Shown: positions 24,540-35,662, counted from the stretch's first letter. The stretch is 45,304 bases of DNA from Burkholderiales bacterium (GCA_026417035.1 JAOAEA010000031.1:1-45304); one strand, 5' to 3'. Notes: a model not told the origin generated them from the letters alone. Translations and numbers: made by a program.

Positions 24540-26174
24540 TCACATGTTCGGATAGGTCGGCCCCTCGCCCCCTTGGGGCACCACCCAGTTGATGTTCTGG
24601 GTCGGATCCTTGATGTCGCACGTCTTGCAGTGGACGCAGTTCTGGAAGTTGAGCTGCAGTCGCGGGTTGCGGCCATCGGCGTCGCGCACGATCTCGTAGA
24701 CCCCGGCCGGGCAGTAGCGCTGTTCGGGCGCGTCGTAGAGGGCGAGGTTCACGCTGATCGGCACGGCCGCGTCGGCGAGCCGCAGGTGCGGGACCTGGTT
24801 CTCCTCGTGATGGGTTCCGGACAGGAACACCGACGAGAGCTTGTCGAAGCTCACGACGCCGTCGGGCTTGGGGTATTCGATGCGCGGGGCTTCGGACGCC
24901 TTGCGCAGCCGGTCGTGGTCGGCGTGGATGCGGAAGGTCCACGGCGCCTTGCCGCGGAAGAGGTACTGGTCGATGCCCGCGTACAGGACGCCGGCCCACA
25001 GGCCCCTATAGAACGAGGGCCGGACGTTGCGCACCCGGTAGAGTTCGTCCCAGAGCCAGGTCTGGCGCAGCTTCTCCGGATAGGCCTTCGCCTCGCGCGG
25101 CGCGCCGTCGGCGAGCGCGTCGATCAGCGCCTCGGCCGCCGTCATCCCGGACTTCATCGCCATGTGCGTGCCCTTGATCTTGGGCACGTTGAGGAAGCCC
25201 GCGGTGTCGCCGACGAGGAGCCCCCCGGGGAACGTGAGCTTCGGCAGCGACTGGAAGCCGCCCTCCGAGATCGCCCGCGCGCCGTAGGCGATCCGGCGGC
25301 CGCCCTCGAGGAACGGCCGGATCTGCGGGTGGGTCTTGAAGCGCTGGAACTCGTCGTAGGGCGAGAGGTGCGGGTTCGTGTAATCGAGCCCCACCACGAA
25401 GCCGACGGACACCTGGTTGTTCTCCAGGTGGTAGAGGAACGAGCCGCCGTAGGTGTCGGAGGCGAGCGGCCAGCCGATGGTGTGCAGGACCAGGCCGGGT
25501 GAGTGTTTCGCGGGGTCGATCTCCCACAGCTCCTTGATGCCGATGCCGTAGGTCTGCGGGTCGGCGCCCTCGCGCAGGCCGAAGCGCGCGAAGAGCGTCT
25601 TGGTGAGCGAGCCGCGGCAGCCCTCGGCGAACACCGTCTGCCGCGCGTGCAGCTCCATCCCCGGCTGATAGGTCTCGGTCGGCTGCCCGTCCCGGCCGAC
25701 GCCCATGTCACCGGTCGCGACGCCCTTCACGCTGCCGTCCTCGTGATAGAGGACCTCGGCCGCGGCGAAGCCCGGATAGATCTCGACCCCGAGCGCTTCC
25801 GCCTCGCGGCCGAGCCAGCGGCACAGGTTGCCGAGGCTCGCGACGTAGTTGCCCTCGTTGTGGAGGAACGGCGGCACCGGCAGCCGGAAGCTCCCCGTGC
25901 CGGTGAGGAACAGCACGCGGTCCTCGGTGGTCGGCGTGGTGAGCGGCGCGCCGCGCTCCTTCCAGTCAGGGAAGAGCTCGGCGAGCGCGCGCGGCTCGAT
26001 CACCGCGCCCGAGAGGATGTGCGCGCCGATCTCCGAGCCCTTCTCGAGCAGGCACACCGACACCTCGCGCCCGCGCTCGGCGGCGAGCTGCTTCAACCGG
26101 ATCGCGCAGGCGAGGCCGGAGGGCCCGCCCCCGACGATCACGACGTCGTACTCCATCGATTCGCGTTGGGTCAT
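24540..26174 (-). CDS. Electron transfer flavoprotein-ubiquinone oxidoreductase (ETF-QO)
   Basis: Monotopic inner-membrane flavoprotein that moves electrons from reduced ETF to ubiquinone, 544 residues, typical length. The FAD motif is VVIVGGGPSGLACAIRL (residues 11-27). The membrane/quinone region includes GGFQSLPKLTFPGGLLVGDTAGFLNVPKIKGTHMAMKSG. The C-terminal [4Fe-4S] ligands are Cys488 (RYCPAG) and Cys513, 516 and 519 (NCVHCKTCDIKDP). I use ATG 26172-26174 (MTQRESMEYD); starts two codons upstream or six codons downstream are possible, as no clear ribosome site separates them. It is divergent from the membrane Fe-S oxidoreductase gene across a 122-base gap. Confidence 0.96.
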   Translation of the reverse strand: MTQRESMEYDVVIVGGGPSGLACAIRLKQLAAERGREVSVCLLEKGSEIGAHILSGAVIEPRALAELFPDWKERGAPLTTPTTEDRVLFLTGTGSFRLPVPPFLHNEGNYVASLGNLCRWLGREAEALGVEIYPGFAAAEVLYHEDGSVKGVATGDMGVGRDGQPTETYQPGMELHARQTVFAEGCRGSLTKTLFARFGLREGADPQTYGIGIKELWEIDPAKHSPGLVLHTIGWPLASDTYGGSFLYHLENNQVSVGFVVGLDYTNPHLSPYDEFQRFKTHPQIRPFLEGGRRIAYGARAISEGGFQSLPKLTFPGGLLVGDTAGFLNVPKIKGTHMAMKSGMTAAEALIDALADGAPREAKAYPEKLRQTWLWDELYRVRNVRPSFYRGLWAGVLYAGIDQYLFRGKAPWTFRIHADHDRLRKASEAPRIEYPKPDGVVSFDKLSSVFLSGTHHEENQVPHLRLADAAVPISVNLALYDAPEQRYCPAGVYEIVRDADGRNPRLQLNFQNCVHCKTCDIKDPTQNINWVVPQGGEGPTYPNM

Positions 26175-26232
26175 TGGCATCGGGTCTCGCGGGGAGGGCG
26201 CGCCGGCGCGGAGGGCGCGTGGGGGCCGATTG

Positions 26233-26238
26233 TATAAT
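26233..26238 (+). promoter_or_regulatory. -10 box in the divergent ETF-QO / Fe-S oxidoreductase promoter region
   Basis: A perfect TATAAT preceded by TTG, 58 bases before the plus-strand ATG. The same patch read on the minus strand (cgattatacaatcgg) offers a second -10-like TATACA facing ETF-QO. No convincing -35 for either direction. The 26175-26296 gap is the shared control region of the two ETF-quinone reductase candidates. Confidence 0.45.
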
Positions 26239-26296
26239 CGAATCGCTTGCCGACCCTCCGCCCCCGCGCCGATCGCGCCGCGCGGGCGCAAGCCCG

Positions 26297-28327
26297 ATGA
26301 ACCCGCTCGCCATCACGCTCCTCATGCTCGCCGCGTTCGCGGCGTTCGCCTGGCTCTGCTGGCGCAAGCTCGCGATCGTCGCAAAGCTCGCGCCCGAGGT
26401 CCGCTGGGACGAGCCGGCCGCGCGGGTGAAGACGGTGCTCGTCAACGGATTCCTGCAGTCGCGCATGATCCGCGGCGACTGGAAGCCCGGCGTCATGCAC
26501 ACCGTCATCTTCCTCGGCTTCCTCACGCTGCTCGCGCGCAAGATCCAGCTCATCGTCATCGGCTACCACGAGCCGTTCGTCTACCCGGGCGCCGCCGGCG
26601 AGGCGTTCGCGGCGGCGAAGGACGTGGTCGAGCTCGCCGTGCTCGCGGCGGTGGGCTACGGTTTCTGGCGACGCCTGGTGCTGAAGCCCGCGCGCTTCGA
26701 GCCGAACCGCGAGGCGCTCCTCGTGCTCGGCCTGATCGCGGCGATCATGGTCACCGACTTCCTCTACGACGGCTTTCGCTTCGCGCTCCTCGCGGAGCGC
26801 CATCCGGCGATCGCGGCCGAGCGCCACTACGCCTTCGTCGGCGCCGCGATCGCCGACCGGCTGCAGGGGCTCTCACCGGGCGCGCTCGCGGCGGGCTACC
26901 ACGGTTTCTTCTGGCTGCAGCTCGTCACCGTCTTCTCGTTCCTCGTCATCCTGCCGCTCGGCGAGCACTTCCACATCGTGACGGCGCTGCCGGCGCTCTT
27001 CTTCGCGCGCCGCGGCCCGACGAACCGCGTGCCCACGGTCGACCTCGAGAAACTGATGGCGGATGAGGGCGGCGACGCGGTGAAGGTCGGCGCGCGCACC
27101 GCGAAAGACCTCGTTTGGAAGGAGGGGCTCGACGCCTTCACCTGCACCGAGTGCGGGCGCTGCAAGGACGCCTGCCCGACGTTCCTCACCGGCAAGCCGC
27201 TCGCGCTCAAGTGGGTGAACGACGCGTTGAAGCGGCACCTGCTCGCCGAGCGCGCGAACATCCTCGCCGGCCGGGACGATGCGCTGCCGCCGCTCGTGGG
27301 CGCGGTCATCGCCGAGGACGCGCTCTGGTCCTGCACGACCTGCGGTTACTGCGAGGCCGCGTGCCCGATCGAGCTCGAGCACCTCGCCAAGTTCTACCGG
27401 CTGCGGCAGCACCGCGTGATGATGGACGGCGAGTTCCCCCACGAGCTCAAGAACGTTTTCGAGGCCTACGAGGCCACCAGCAACCCCTGGGGCCTCGCGC
27501 CGGACACGCGCGCCGACTGGGCGAAGGGCCTCGGGGTCCCGGTCGTGTCCTCGCCCGAGGAGGTCCGGGGGCTCGACTGGCTCTTCTACGTCGGTTCCGC
27601 GGAATCGTTCGACCCGCGCGGCCAGAAGATCGCCCGCGCGTTCGTGGCGATCCTGAAGGCCGCGGGCGTGCGCTTCGGGATCCTCGGCCCGCGCGAGACC
27701 TCCACCGGGGAGTGCGTGCGCCGCGCCGGCAACGAGATGCTCTTCCAGACGCTCGCGGGCGCGCTCGTGGGCACGCTCAACGGCCTCGCCGTCACGCGCA
27801 TCGTCACCTGCGACCCGCACGCGTTCAACGCGCTCCGCAACGAATATCCCGAATTCGGCGGCCGCTACGAGGTCGTCCACCACACGCAGCTCATCGACCG
27901 GCTGGTGCGCGAGGGGAGGCTCGCCCTCGGCCCGGCCTTCGAGCGGGTCATCTACCACGAGCCCTGCTACCTCGGGCGTCACAACGGCGAGTACGAGGCG
28001 CCGCGGTCCCTCATCCGGCAGGTGGTGCGGGACGTGCCGCTCGAGTTCCCGCTCGCCCGCGAGAAGGCGATGTGCTGCGGCGCCGGCGGCGGCCGGATGT
28101 GGATGGAGGAGCGGATCGGCAAGCGGATCAACGTCACCCGCCTCGAGCAGGCGCTGCCGCAGGCGCCGAAGGTGATCGCGACCGCCTGCCCTTACTGCGC
28201 GGTGATGATGGAGGACGCGCTCGCCGTCAGCGGCAGGGCGGAGGGCTTGGTCGCGCGCGACATCGCCGAGCTCGTCGCCGAGGCGGTCGCGGCGGCGGCG
28301 CCGCCGGCCGCCGCGGCGCAGGCCTGA
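26297..28327 (+). CDS. Membrane-bound Fe-S oxidoreductase with CCG domains (EtfD / ETF:menaquinone oxidoreductase-like)
   Basis: 676 residues. The N-terminal ~250 residues contain about five membrane segments resembling NarI/cytochrome b (residues 2-22, a segment with HTVIFLGFLTLL, and FFWLQLVTVFSFLVILPLGEHFHIV, whose His residues could bind haem). Two 4Fe-4S motifs follow: Cys283/286/289/293 (CTECGRCKDACP) and Cys346/349/352/356 (CTTCGYCEAACP). Then come two CCG domains, with EPCYLGRHN and MCCGAGGGRMW (Cys593-594). The order matches mycobacterial EtfD and the DUF224-type proteins that pass electrons from ETF to menaquinone (family knowledge). That it serves ETF here is inferred from its position opposite ETF-QO. 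The 4HBT thioesterase gene follows 25 bases downstream. Confidence 0.88.
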   Translation: MNPLAITLLMLAAFAAFAWLCWRKLAIVAKLAPEVRWDEPAARVKTVLVNGFLQSRMIRGDWKPGVMHTVIFLGFLTLLARKIQLIVIGYHEPFVYPGAAGEAFAAAKDVVELAVLAAVGYGFWRRLVLKPARFEPNREALLVLGLIAAIMVTDFLYDGFRFALLAERHPAIAAERHYAFVGAAIADRLQGLSPGALAAGYHGFFWLQLVTVFSFLVILPLGEHFHIVTALPALFFARRGPTNRVPTVDLEKLMADEGGDAVKVGARTAKDLVWKEGLDAFTCTECGRCKDACPTFLTGKPLALKWVNDALKRHLLAERANILAGRDDALPPLVGAVIAEDALWSCTTCGYCEAACPIELEHLAKFYRLRQHRVMMDGEFPHELKNVFEAYEATSNPWGLAPDTRADWAKGLGVPVVSSPEEVRGLDWLFYVGSAESFDPRGQKIARAFVAILKAAGVRFGILGPRETSTGECVRRAGNEMLFQTLAGALVGTLNGLAVTRIVTCDPHAFNALRNEYPEFGGRYEVVHHTQLIDRLVREGRLALGPAFERVIYHEPCYLGRHNGEYEAPRSLIRQVVRDVPLEFPLAREKAMCCGAGGGRMWMEERIGKRINVTRLEQALPQAPKVIATACPYCAVMMEDALAVSGRAEGLVARDIAELVAEAVAAAAPPAAAAQA

Positions 28328-28352
28328 CCCGCAACGAACCCGCGAGGAGACA

Positions 28353-28766
28353 ATGACGCACGCGAAGCGCAAGCTCGTCCACACCGAGATCGTGCCCATC
28401 CGGTGGGGCGACATGGACGCCATGGGCCATGTCAACAACACCGTCTACTTCCGCTACATGGAGCAGACGCGGATCTCCTGGTTCGACTCGCTCGGCGCGA
28501 GCGCGGGCCGCGGCGGCGAGGGGCCGGTCATCATCAACGCGAGCTGCACCTTCAAGAAGGAGCTCGTCTATCCGGGCAACGTCGAGGTGCGCATGTACGC
28601 GGGTCAGGTGGGCCGCACGAGCTTCGAGACCTGGCTCGAGATGCGGCCGAGCTACGACCCCGACGTCGTGTACGCCGAGGGCTCGGCGAAGGTGGTGTGG
28701 GTGGACTATCCGCGCGGCAAGTCGGCGCCGCTGCCCGACAAGCTGCGGCAGATCATCGAGGGGTGA
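28353..28766 (+). CDS. Acyl-CoA thioesterase, hotdog fold (4HBT, YbgC/FadM-like)
   Basis: 137-residue cytoplasmic hydrolase of acyl-CoA esters. The active-site loop [22 protein letters not shown] carries the catalytic Asp and the HVNN motif of the 4-hydroxybenzoyl-CoA thioesterase family. A GAGGAGA ribosome site precedes ATG 28353. It is likely co-transcribed with the Fe-S oxidoreductase (25 bases) and the acetoacetyl-CoA synthetase gene (start 5 bases after its stop). Its role may be to free CoA from dead-end esters during beta-oxidation; specificity is unknown. Confidence 0.92.
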   Translation: MTHAKRKLVHTEIVPIRWGDMDAMGHVNNTVYFRYMEQTRISWFDSLGASAGRGGEGPVIINASCTFKKELVYPGNVEVRMYAGQVGRTSFETWLEMRPSYDPDVVYAEGSAKVVWVDYPRGKSAPLPDKLRQIIEG

Positions 28767-28771
28767 GGACC

Positions 28772-30736
<1,965 letters not shown>

Positions 30737-30746
30737 GTGCGCGCGG

Positions 30747-30838
30747 GGGAACGTCTGGACAACGGGGGACACGTCCCCCTTCGACCGCCGATGTCGGAGG
30801 GAGCCCTGGTCCGTCCGGCGAACGGATCAGAGCTTGCC
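30747..30838. repeat. 92-base dispersed intergenic repeat, copy A
   Basis: It aligns without gaps to 33281-33372, with 11 differences in 92 positions, in the same orientation. Its centre is the near-palindrome gggggacacgtccccc (30764-30779), able to form a 7-base-pair hairpin; a conserved tail includes ggcgaacggatcagagctt. It fills the gap between the convergent acetoacetyl-CoA synthetase and ClpX-like genes and reaches the ClpX-like stop codon. The hairpin may end transcription from both sides. Confidence 0.75.
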
Positions 30839-31851
30839 TAGGCGCCGGCCGCGCGGCGCACCAGGATCGGCTCGTTGAAGAGCGAGGTGATCACCACCTC
30901 GCGCACGTCGGTCGCGTCGGGCACCGCGTACAGCACCGGCGTGACGAGCTCCTCGAACAGCCCGCGCAGGCTGCGCGCGCCGGTGCGGTATTCGATCGCG
31001 AGGTCGGCGATCTGCTCGAAGACCGCCTTCGCGACCTTGAGCTCCACGCCCTCGTTGGCGAAGATCTCCCGGAACTGCGCGTAGATCGAGTCCTTCGGCT
31101 CGATCATGATGCGCACCAAGAGCTCCTTCGAGAGGTCCCGGAAGCGCGCGGTGATCGGCAGCCGCCCGGTGAATTCCGGGATCAGCCCGTAGGTGAAGAG
31201 GTCGGTCGGCTTCACGCGCCGGTTGAGGCGGTCGAGGATGGTGGGGTTGTCCTCGGCGGAGGTGGCGATGTAGCCGTAGGTGTGCGCGGCCGAGGCGATT
31301 TTCTCCAGGCCGACGAACGCGCCGCCGCAGATGAAGAGGATGTTCGTCGTGTCGACGTGGCGGCCGCCGGAGAGCCTCACCGTCGCGCCCTCCATGATCT
31401 TGAGCAGCGCGTGCTGCACGCTCTCGCCCGAGGTGGCGCGCGGCGCGCCCTCGGCGCTCTTCAGCTTGTCGATCTCGTCGATGAAGACGATGCCGTGGCG
31501 CGCCGCGTCGAGGTCGCCGCCGGCGCGGTCGGCGAGGCGTTCGAGGATCGCCTCGATCTCCTCGTTCACGAAGCGCGTCTGGGCGAGGCTGGTGGCGTCC
31601 GCGGTCACGAACGGCACGCCGAGGAAGCGGGAGAGCGTCTCGCAGGTGAGCGTCTTGCCGGTCCCGGTGGGCCCGATGAGGAGCACGTTGCTCTTGGCCA
31701 CGCGCGCGCCGGGGCTCGCGGTGGCGCGCGCGATCTTGCGGTAGTGCGTGTAGACCGCGACCGCGAGCGTCCGCTTCGCCTCGTCCTGGCCGATCACATA
31801 CTGGTCGACGTGGGCGACGATCTCGCTCGGCTTGGGAATCGTCTGCAGCAC
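30838..31851 (-). CDS. Minimal, divergent ClpX-like AAA+ ATPase (no zinc domain, no IGF loop)
   Basis: 337 residues against about 424 in true ClpX. It starts at GTG 31851 with AGGAGG 5 bases upstream, so the missing N-terminal zinc-binding domain is not a start-site error. The AAA+ core is complete: Walker A GPTGTGKT (60-67), Walker B IVFIDEID (121-128), ICGGAF, arginine finger PEFTGRLP (Arg230) and sensor 2 GARSL (Arg293). Loops that define ClpX function differ: the pore loop GYVG is RFVN (93-96), the RKH loop is shortened to SGGRHVDTT, and the ClpP-docking IGF tripeptide is absent ([13 protein letters not shown]). It probably remodels or unfolds proteins without ClpP; partner and substrate are unknown. 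It lies 31 bases downstream of hutF on the same strand. Confidence 0.88.
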   Translation of the reverse strand: MLQTIPKPSEIVAHVDQYVIGQDEAKRTLAVAVYTHYRKIARATASPGARVAKSNVLLIGPTGTGKTLTCETLSRFLGVPFVTADATSLAQTRFVNEEIEAILERLADRAGGDLDAARHGIVFIDEIDKLKSAEGAPRATSGESVQHALLKIMEGATVRLSGGRHVDTTNILFICGGAFVGLEKIASAAHTYGYIATSAEDNPTILDRLNRRVKPTDLFTYGLIPEFTGRLPITARFRDLSKELLVRIMIEPKDSIYAQFREIFANEGVELKVAKAVFEQIADLAIEYRTGARSLRGLFEELVTPVLYAVPDATDVREVVITSLFNEPILVRRAAGA

Positions 31852-31882
31852 TGCGCCTCCTGGTGGGGTTCGGGGCCGGCCG

Positions 31883-33268
31883 CTAGCCGGCGTCCGCGAG
31901 CAGCTTCGCGACGGCCCGCCGGTACCGGTCCGCGATGGCGTGCTCGCGCTCGTGGCGGCGGTCGCGGATCACCCATCTCCCGGAGACGGCGACGTGGCGG
32001 ACGAGCCGCTCGCTGCCGCTGAACACGAGCGTGTCGAGGATCGCGTCGTCCCGGCGCCCCTCGAGGTCCGGGTGCTCGCCGTCGAGCACGACGAGGTCGG
32101 CCCGGGCGCCGGGGGCGATCGCGCCCGCGGGGCGCGCGAGCGCCCGGCACCCGCCGTCGAGCGCGCGCCGCCACAGCGTCGCCCCGACCGAAGGGCGCGC
32201 CGGCGAGGCGGCGAGGTTGCGCCGGCGATGCTGGAGCCGCTGCACGTACTCGAGCCAGCGCAGCTCCTCGACGGGGCTGCGCGACACGTGGCTGTCGCCG
32301 CCGATGCCGAAGTGCCCGTCCGCCGCGAAGAACGCCGGGAACGGGAAGATGCCGTCGCCGAGGTTGCCCTCGGTCGTGGGGCAGAGGCCGGCGACCGCGC
32401 CGCTCGCGGCCAGCCGACGGGTTTCTTCGCGCGTCATGTGGGTGCAGTGCACGAGGCACCAGCGCTCGTCCACGGGCGCGTTGTCGAGCAGCCACTCGAC
32501 CGGGCGCCGGCCGCTCCAGGCAAGGCAGTCTTCGACTTCCTTCACCTGCTCCGCCGCGTGGATGTGGACGGGCGCGGTCGGCGCGGCTTCGGCGAGCCCG
32601 TCGAGGAGCTCCGCGAGCAGCGGCGGGCTGACCGCGCGCAGCGAGTGCGGCGCGACGCCGGCGCGCACGTCGGGGTCGGCGCGGTGCTCGGCGCGCACGC
32701 GCCGCACGATCTCGAGCACGTCGGCGGGCGCGGTCGCGAAGCGCCGCTGGCCCGGCGCGAGCGGGGCGCCGCCGAACCCGCCGTGCGCGTAGAGCGAGGC
32801 GAGGTGGGTGATCGCGATCCCGGCTTCGCGCGCGGCACGCACGTGCGCGAGCGACATCTCGGCCGGGTCCGCGTAGCGGCGCCCCGCGGGGTCCCGGTGC
32901 AGGTAGTGGAATTCGGCCACCGCGGTGTAGCCCTCGCGCAGCATCTCGACGTAGAGCTGCGAGGCGATCGCGTGGCAGTCGTCGGGGTCGAGGCGGGCGA
33001 GGAAGCGGTACATCACCTCGCGCCACGTCCAGAAGGAGTCCTCGGGCGAGCCCATGCGCTCGGCGAGGCCCGCCATCGCGCGCTGGAACGCGTGGGAGTG
33101 CAGGTTCGGCATGCCGGGCACGAGCGGCCCCCCGGCGTCCTCGGCTTCCCCGCGCGGCACGCCGGGCGTGACCGACGCGATCACGCCGCCGTCGTCGATC
33201 TCGACGAGCACGTCGCTCGCCCAGGCGTCGGGCAGCATCGCGACCGGGGCGTGCAGGCGGCGGAACAT
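31883..33268 (-). CDS. hutF: Formimidoylglutamate deiminase
   Basis: Converts N-formimidoyl-L-glutamate to N-formyl-L-glutamate and ammonia in the five-step histidine pathway. 461 residues of the amidohydrolase superfamily. Metal ligands are visible: NLHSHAF (His57, His59), [15 protein letters not shown] and the late Asp in [18 protein letters not shown]. HutF hallmarks are [20 protein letters not shown] and [14 protein letters not shown]. The HutF-HutG route is complete because hutG is in the window. It leads a two-gene unit with the ClpX-like gene, and its upstream region contains repeat copy B rather than an obvious promoter. Confidence 0.95.
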   Translation of the reverse strand: MFRRLHAPVAMLPDAWASDVLVEIDDGGVIASVTPGVPRGEAEDAGGPLVPGMPNLHSHAFQRAMAGLAERMGSPEDSFWTWREVMYRFLARLDPDDCHAIASQLYVEMLREGYTAVAEFHYLHRDPAGRRYADPAEMSLAHVRAAREAGIAITHLASLYAHGGFGGAPLAPGQRRFATAPADVLEIVRRVRAEHRADPDVRAGVAPHSLRAVSPPLLAELLDGLAEAAPTAPVHIHAAEQVKEVEDCLAWSGRRPVEWLLDNAPVDERWCLVHCTHMTREETRRLAASGAVAGLCPTTEGNLGDGIFPFPAFFAADGHFGIGGDSHVSRSPVEELRWLEYVQRLQHRRRNLAASPARPSVGATLWRRALDGGCRALARPAGAIAPGARADLVVLDGEHPDLEGRRDDAILDTLVFSGSERLVRHVAVSGRWVIRDRRHEREHAIADRYRRAVAKLLADAG

Positions 33269-33280
33269 GCGGGCATTCTA

Positions 33281-33372
33281 GGGAATGTCTGGACAAAGGG
33301 GGACACATCCCCCTTCGACCCCCGATGTCAGAGGAAGCCCTGACCCATTCGGCGAACGGATCAGAGCTTCCC
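33281..33372. repeat. 92-base dispersed intergenic repeat, copy B
   Basis: Same orientation and length as copy A at 30747-30838. The core here reads aagggggacacatccccctt (33297-33316). It occupies most of the divergent gap between hutF and dusA (33269-33403), so it sits where promoters are expected rather than between convergent genes. A -10-like TACACT (33389-33394) for dusA lies just beyond its end. Copies A and B bracket the hutF/clpX-like pair. Confidence 0.75.
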
Positions 33373-33403
33373 CGGCGGTTCGATCGGCTACACTCCGGCG
33401 CGC

Positions 33404-34414
33404 ATGACGCAGAACGCGCCGAACCACCGCTTCGCCACCGCGCCGATGATGGACTGGTCGGACCGGCACTGCCGCTTCTTCTTCCGGCAGCTCACGCGGC
33501 GCGCGCTCGTCTACACCGAGATGGTCACGACGGCGGCGCTCCTGCACGGCGACGTCGCGCGCCACCTCGACTTCGACCCGGCGGAGCACCCGGTCGCGCT
33601 GCAGCTCGGCGGCAGCGAGCCCGGCGAGCTCGCCACCTGCGCCCGGCTCGCCGCGCGCTGGGGCTACGACGAGGTGAACCTCAACTGCGGCTGCCCGTCG
33701 GAGCGGGTGCAAAAGGGCGCGTTCGGCGCGTGCCTGATGGCCGAGCCGGACCTGGTCGCCGACTGTGTGAAGGCGATGCAGGACGCGGCCGCGCTCCCGG
33801 TGACGGTGAAGCACCGCCTCGGGATCGACCGCGACGAGGACTACGGCTTCGTCCACCGGTTCGTCGCGGTGCTCGCCCGCGCCGGCTGCCGCACCTTCAT
33901 CGTCCACGCGCGCAATGCCTGGCTGAAGGGGCTCTCGCCGAAGGCGAACCGCGACGTGCCGCCCCTGCGCTACGGCGACGCGCATCGCCTCAAGCGCGAC
34001 TTCCCGGACCTCGAGATCGTGGTGAACGGCGGCATCCGCACCCTCGACGAAGCCGAGGCTCAGCTCGCGCACGTCGACGGCGTGATGCTCGGCCGCGCCG
34101 CCTATCACGACCCTTATGTCCTCGCGTGGGTGGACCGGCGCTTCTTCGGGTCGACGCGGCCAGCGCCGTCCCGCCACGAGGTGGTCGAGCGGATGGCCGC
34201 TTACGCCGCGCGCGAGCGCCTGCGCGGCGTGCCGCTGCGCGCGGTCTCGCGCCACATGATCGGCCTGATGCACGGCACGCCCGGCGCGCGGACGTGGCGG
34301 CGGATGCTCTCGGATCCCGCGCGCCTCGCCGCGGACGACCCCGGGCTCCTGCTCGAAGCCCTCGCTGCCGCCGAAGGGGGGCGCGGCGTGCGCTTCGCAC
34401 CGCTCGTCGCCTGA
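33404..34414 (+). CDS. dusA: tRNA dihydrouridine synthase A
   Basis: FMN enzyme that reduces uridines 20/20a in the tRNA D-loop. 336 residues. The DusA-type signature NLNCGCPSERVQKGAFGACL carries the catalytic Cys97; APMMDWSDRHCRFFFRQ opens the barrel. VTVKHRLGIDRDEDYGF, FIVHARNAWLKGLSPKANRD and VVNGGIRTLDEAEAQL are FMN/tRNA-binding motifs of the DusA subfamily (the longer loop after HAR distinguishes it from DusB/C). It starts at ATG 33404 with no strong ribosome site. hutI follows 15 bases after the stop, so a tRNA modification gene and a histidine catabolic gene are likely on one transcript. Confidence 0.95.
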   Translation: MTQNAPNHRFATAPMMDWSDRHCRFFFRQLTRRALVYTEMVTTAALLHGDVARHLDFDPAEHPVALQLGGSEPGELATCARLAARWGYDEVNLNCGCPSERVQKGAFGACLMAEPDLVADCVKAMQDAAALPVTVKHRLGIDRDEDYGFVHRFVAVLARAGCRTFIVHARNAWLKGLSPKANRDVPPLRYGDAHRLKRDFPDLEIVVNGGIRTLDEAEAQLAHVDGVMLGRAAYHDPYVLAWVDRRFFGSTRPAPSRHEVVERMAAYAARERLRGVPLRAVSRHMIGLMHGTPGARTWRRMLSDPARLAADDPGLLLEALAAAEGGRGVRFAPLVA

Positions 34415-34429
34415 GCGCACGAGCCCGCC

Positions 34430-35662
34430 ATGTGGGACGCCCTCTGGACGAATGCGCGCCTCGCGACGATGCGCGGCGGGCGCTATGGCGTCGTCGAGCG
34501 CGGCGCGATCGCGGCGAGCGGGGGAAGGATCGCGTGGGTGGGCGGCGCCGCGGATCTTCCCGGCGAGCCCGCGAAGCTCGCGCGCGAGATCCACGAGTGC
34601 GGCGGGCGATGGCTCACGCCGGGGCTCGTCGACTGCCATACCCATCTCGTCCACGCCGGGAACCGGGCGCGCGAGTTCGAGCAGCGCCTGGAGGGTGCGA
34701 GCTACGAGGAGATCGCGCGCGCGGGCGGAGGTATCGTCGCGACGGTGCGGGCGACGCGCGCGGCGTCCGAGGTCGAGCTCGCGGCGCTCGCGGGAAAGCG
34801 ACTCGCACGGCTCGTCGCCGAGGGCGTGACCACCGTGGAGGTGAAGTCCGGGTACGGCCTCGACGTCGCGGCCGAGACGAAGATGCTGCGCGTCGCGCGG
34901 CTCGTCGGCGCCACAGCGGCGATCGAGGTGAGGACGACCTTCCTCGGCGCGCATGCGCTGCCGCCGGAGTTCCGCGACCGGCGCGAGGCCTACCTCGATC
35001 TCGTCTGCGAGACGATGCTGCCGGCCGTGGCCGGCGCGGGCCTCGCGGACGCGGTCGACGCCTTCTGCGAGCGCATCGCGTTCACGCCGGAGGAGACGGC
35101 GCGCGTCTTCGAGCGCGCCCGCGCCCTCGGCCTCCCGGTGAAACTGCACGCCGACCAGCTCTCGGACTGCGGCGGAGCGGCGCTCGCCGCGCGTTTCGGC
35201 GCGCTCTCCGCCGACCACCTCGAATACGCGTCGGAAGAGGGCATCCGCGCGATGGCGCGGGCCGGCACGGTCGCCGTCTTGCTGCCCGGCGCGTTCTACT
35301 TCCTGCGCGAGAGGCAGTTGCCGCCGGTCGGGCTCCTGCGCGAGCACGGCGTCCCGATGGCCGTCGCGACCGACCTCAACCCGGGTTCGTCGCCGCTCGA
35401 GTCGATCCTGCTCGCGATGAACATGGCCTGCACGCTCTTTCGGCTCACGCCCGAGGAGGCGCTCGCGGGGGTCACCGCGCACGGCGCGCGCGCGCTGGGC
35501 CTCGCGGCCTCCCACGGGACGCTGGAGGTGGGAAAGGTCGCCGACTTCGCGCTGTGGGACGTGGAGACCCCCGGCGAGCTCGCCTATCGCATGGGCGCGA
35601 ACCCCCTCGTCGCGCGCGTGTTCCGCGGCGTGCCCGACGGGCCGTCTCAGTCGCTCGCGTAG
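34430..35662 (+). CDS. hutI: Imidazolonepropionase
   Basis: Hydrolyses 4-imidazolone-5-propionate to N-formimidoyl-L-glutamate. 410 residues, amidohydrolase superfamily. The metal-binding motif is [17 protein letters not shown] (His70, His72). Further hallmarks are [56 protein letters not shown] and [10 protein letters not shown] (metal/base Asp). The C-terminus overlaps the 3' end of the opposite-strand hutG by 16 bases. Confidence 0.97.
   Translation: MWDALWTNARLATMRGGRYGVVERGAIAASGGRIAWVGGAADLPGEPAKLAREIHECGGRWLTPGLVDCHTHLVHAGNRAREFEQRLEGASYEEIARAGGGIVATVRATRAASEVELAALAGKRLARLVAEGVTTVEVKSGYGLDVAAETKMLRVARLVGATAAIEVRTTFLGAHALPPEFRDRREAYLDLVCETMLPAVAGAGLADAVDAFCERIAFTPEETARVFERARALGLPVKLHADQLSDCGGAALAARFGALSADHLEYASEEGIRAMARAGTVAVLLPGAFYFLRERQLPPVGLLREHGVPMAVATDLNPGSSPLESILLAMNMACTLFRLTPEEALAGVTAHGARALGLAASHGTLEVGKVADFALWDVETPGELAYRMGANPLVARVFRGVPDGPSQSLA

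Noticed and set aside
31883-33268. hutF product as an S-adenosylhomocysteine/chlorohydrolase-type deaminase
   Set aside because: Same superfamily, but the [14 protein letters not shown] and [11 protein letters not shown] motifs and the complete hut neighbourhood favour formimidoylglutamate deiminase.
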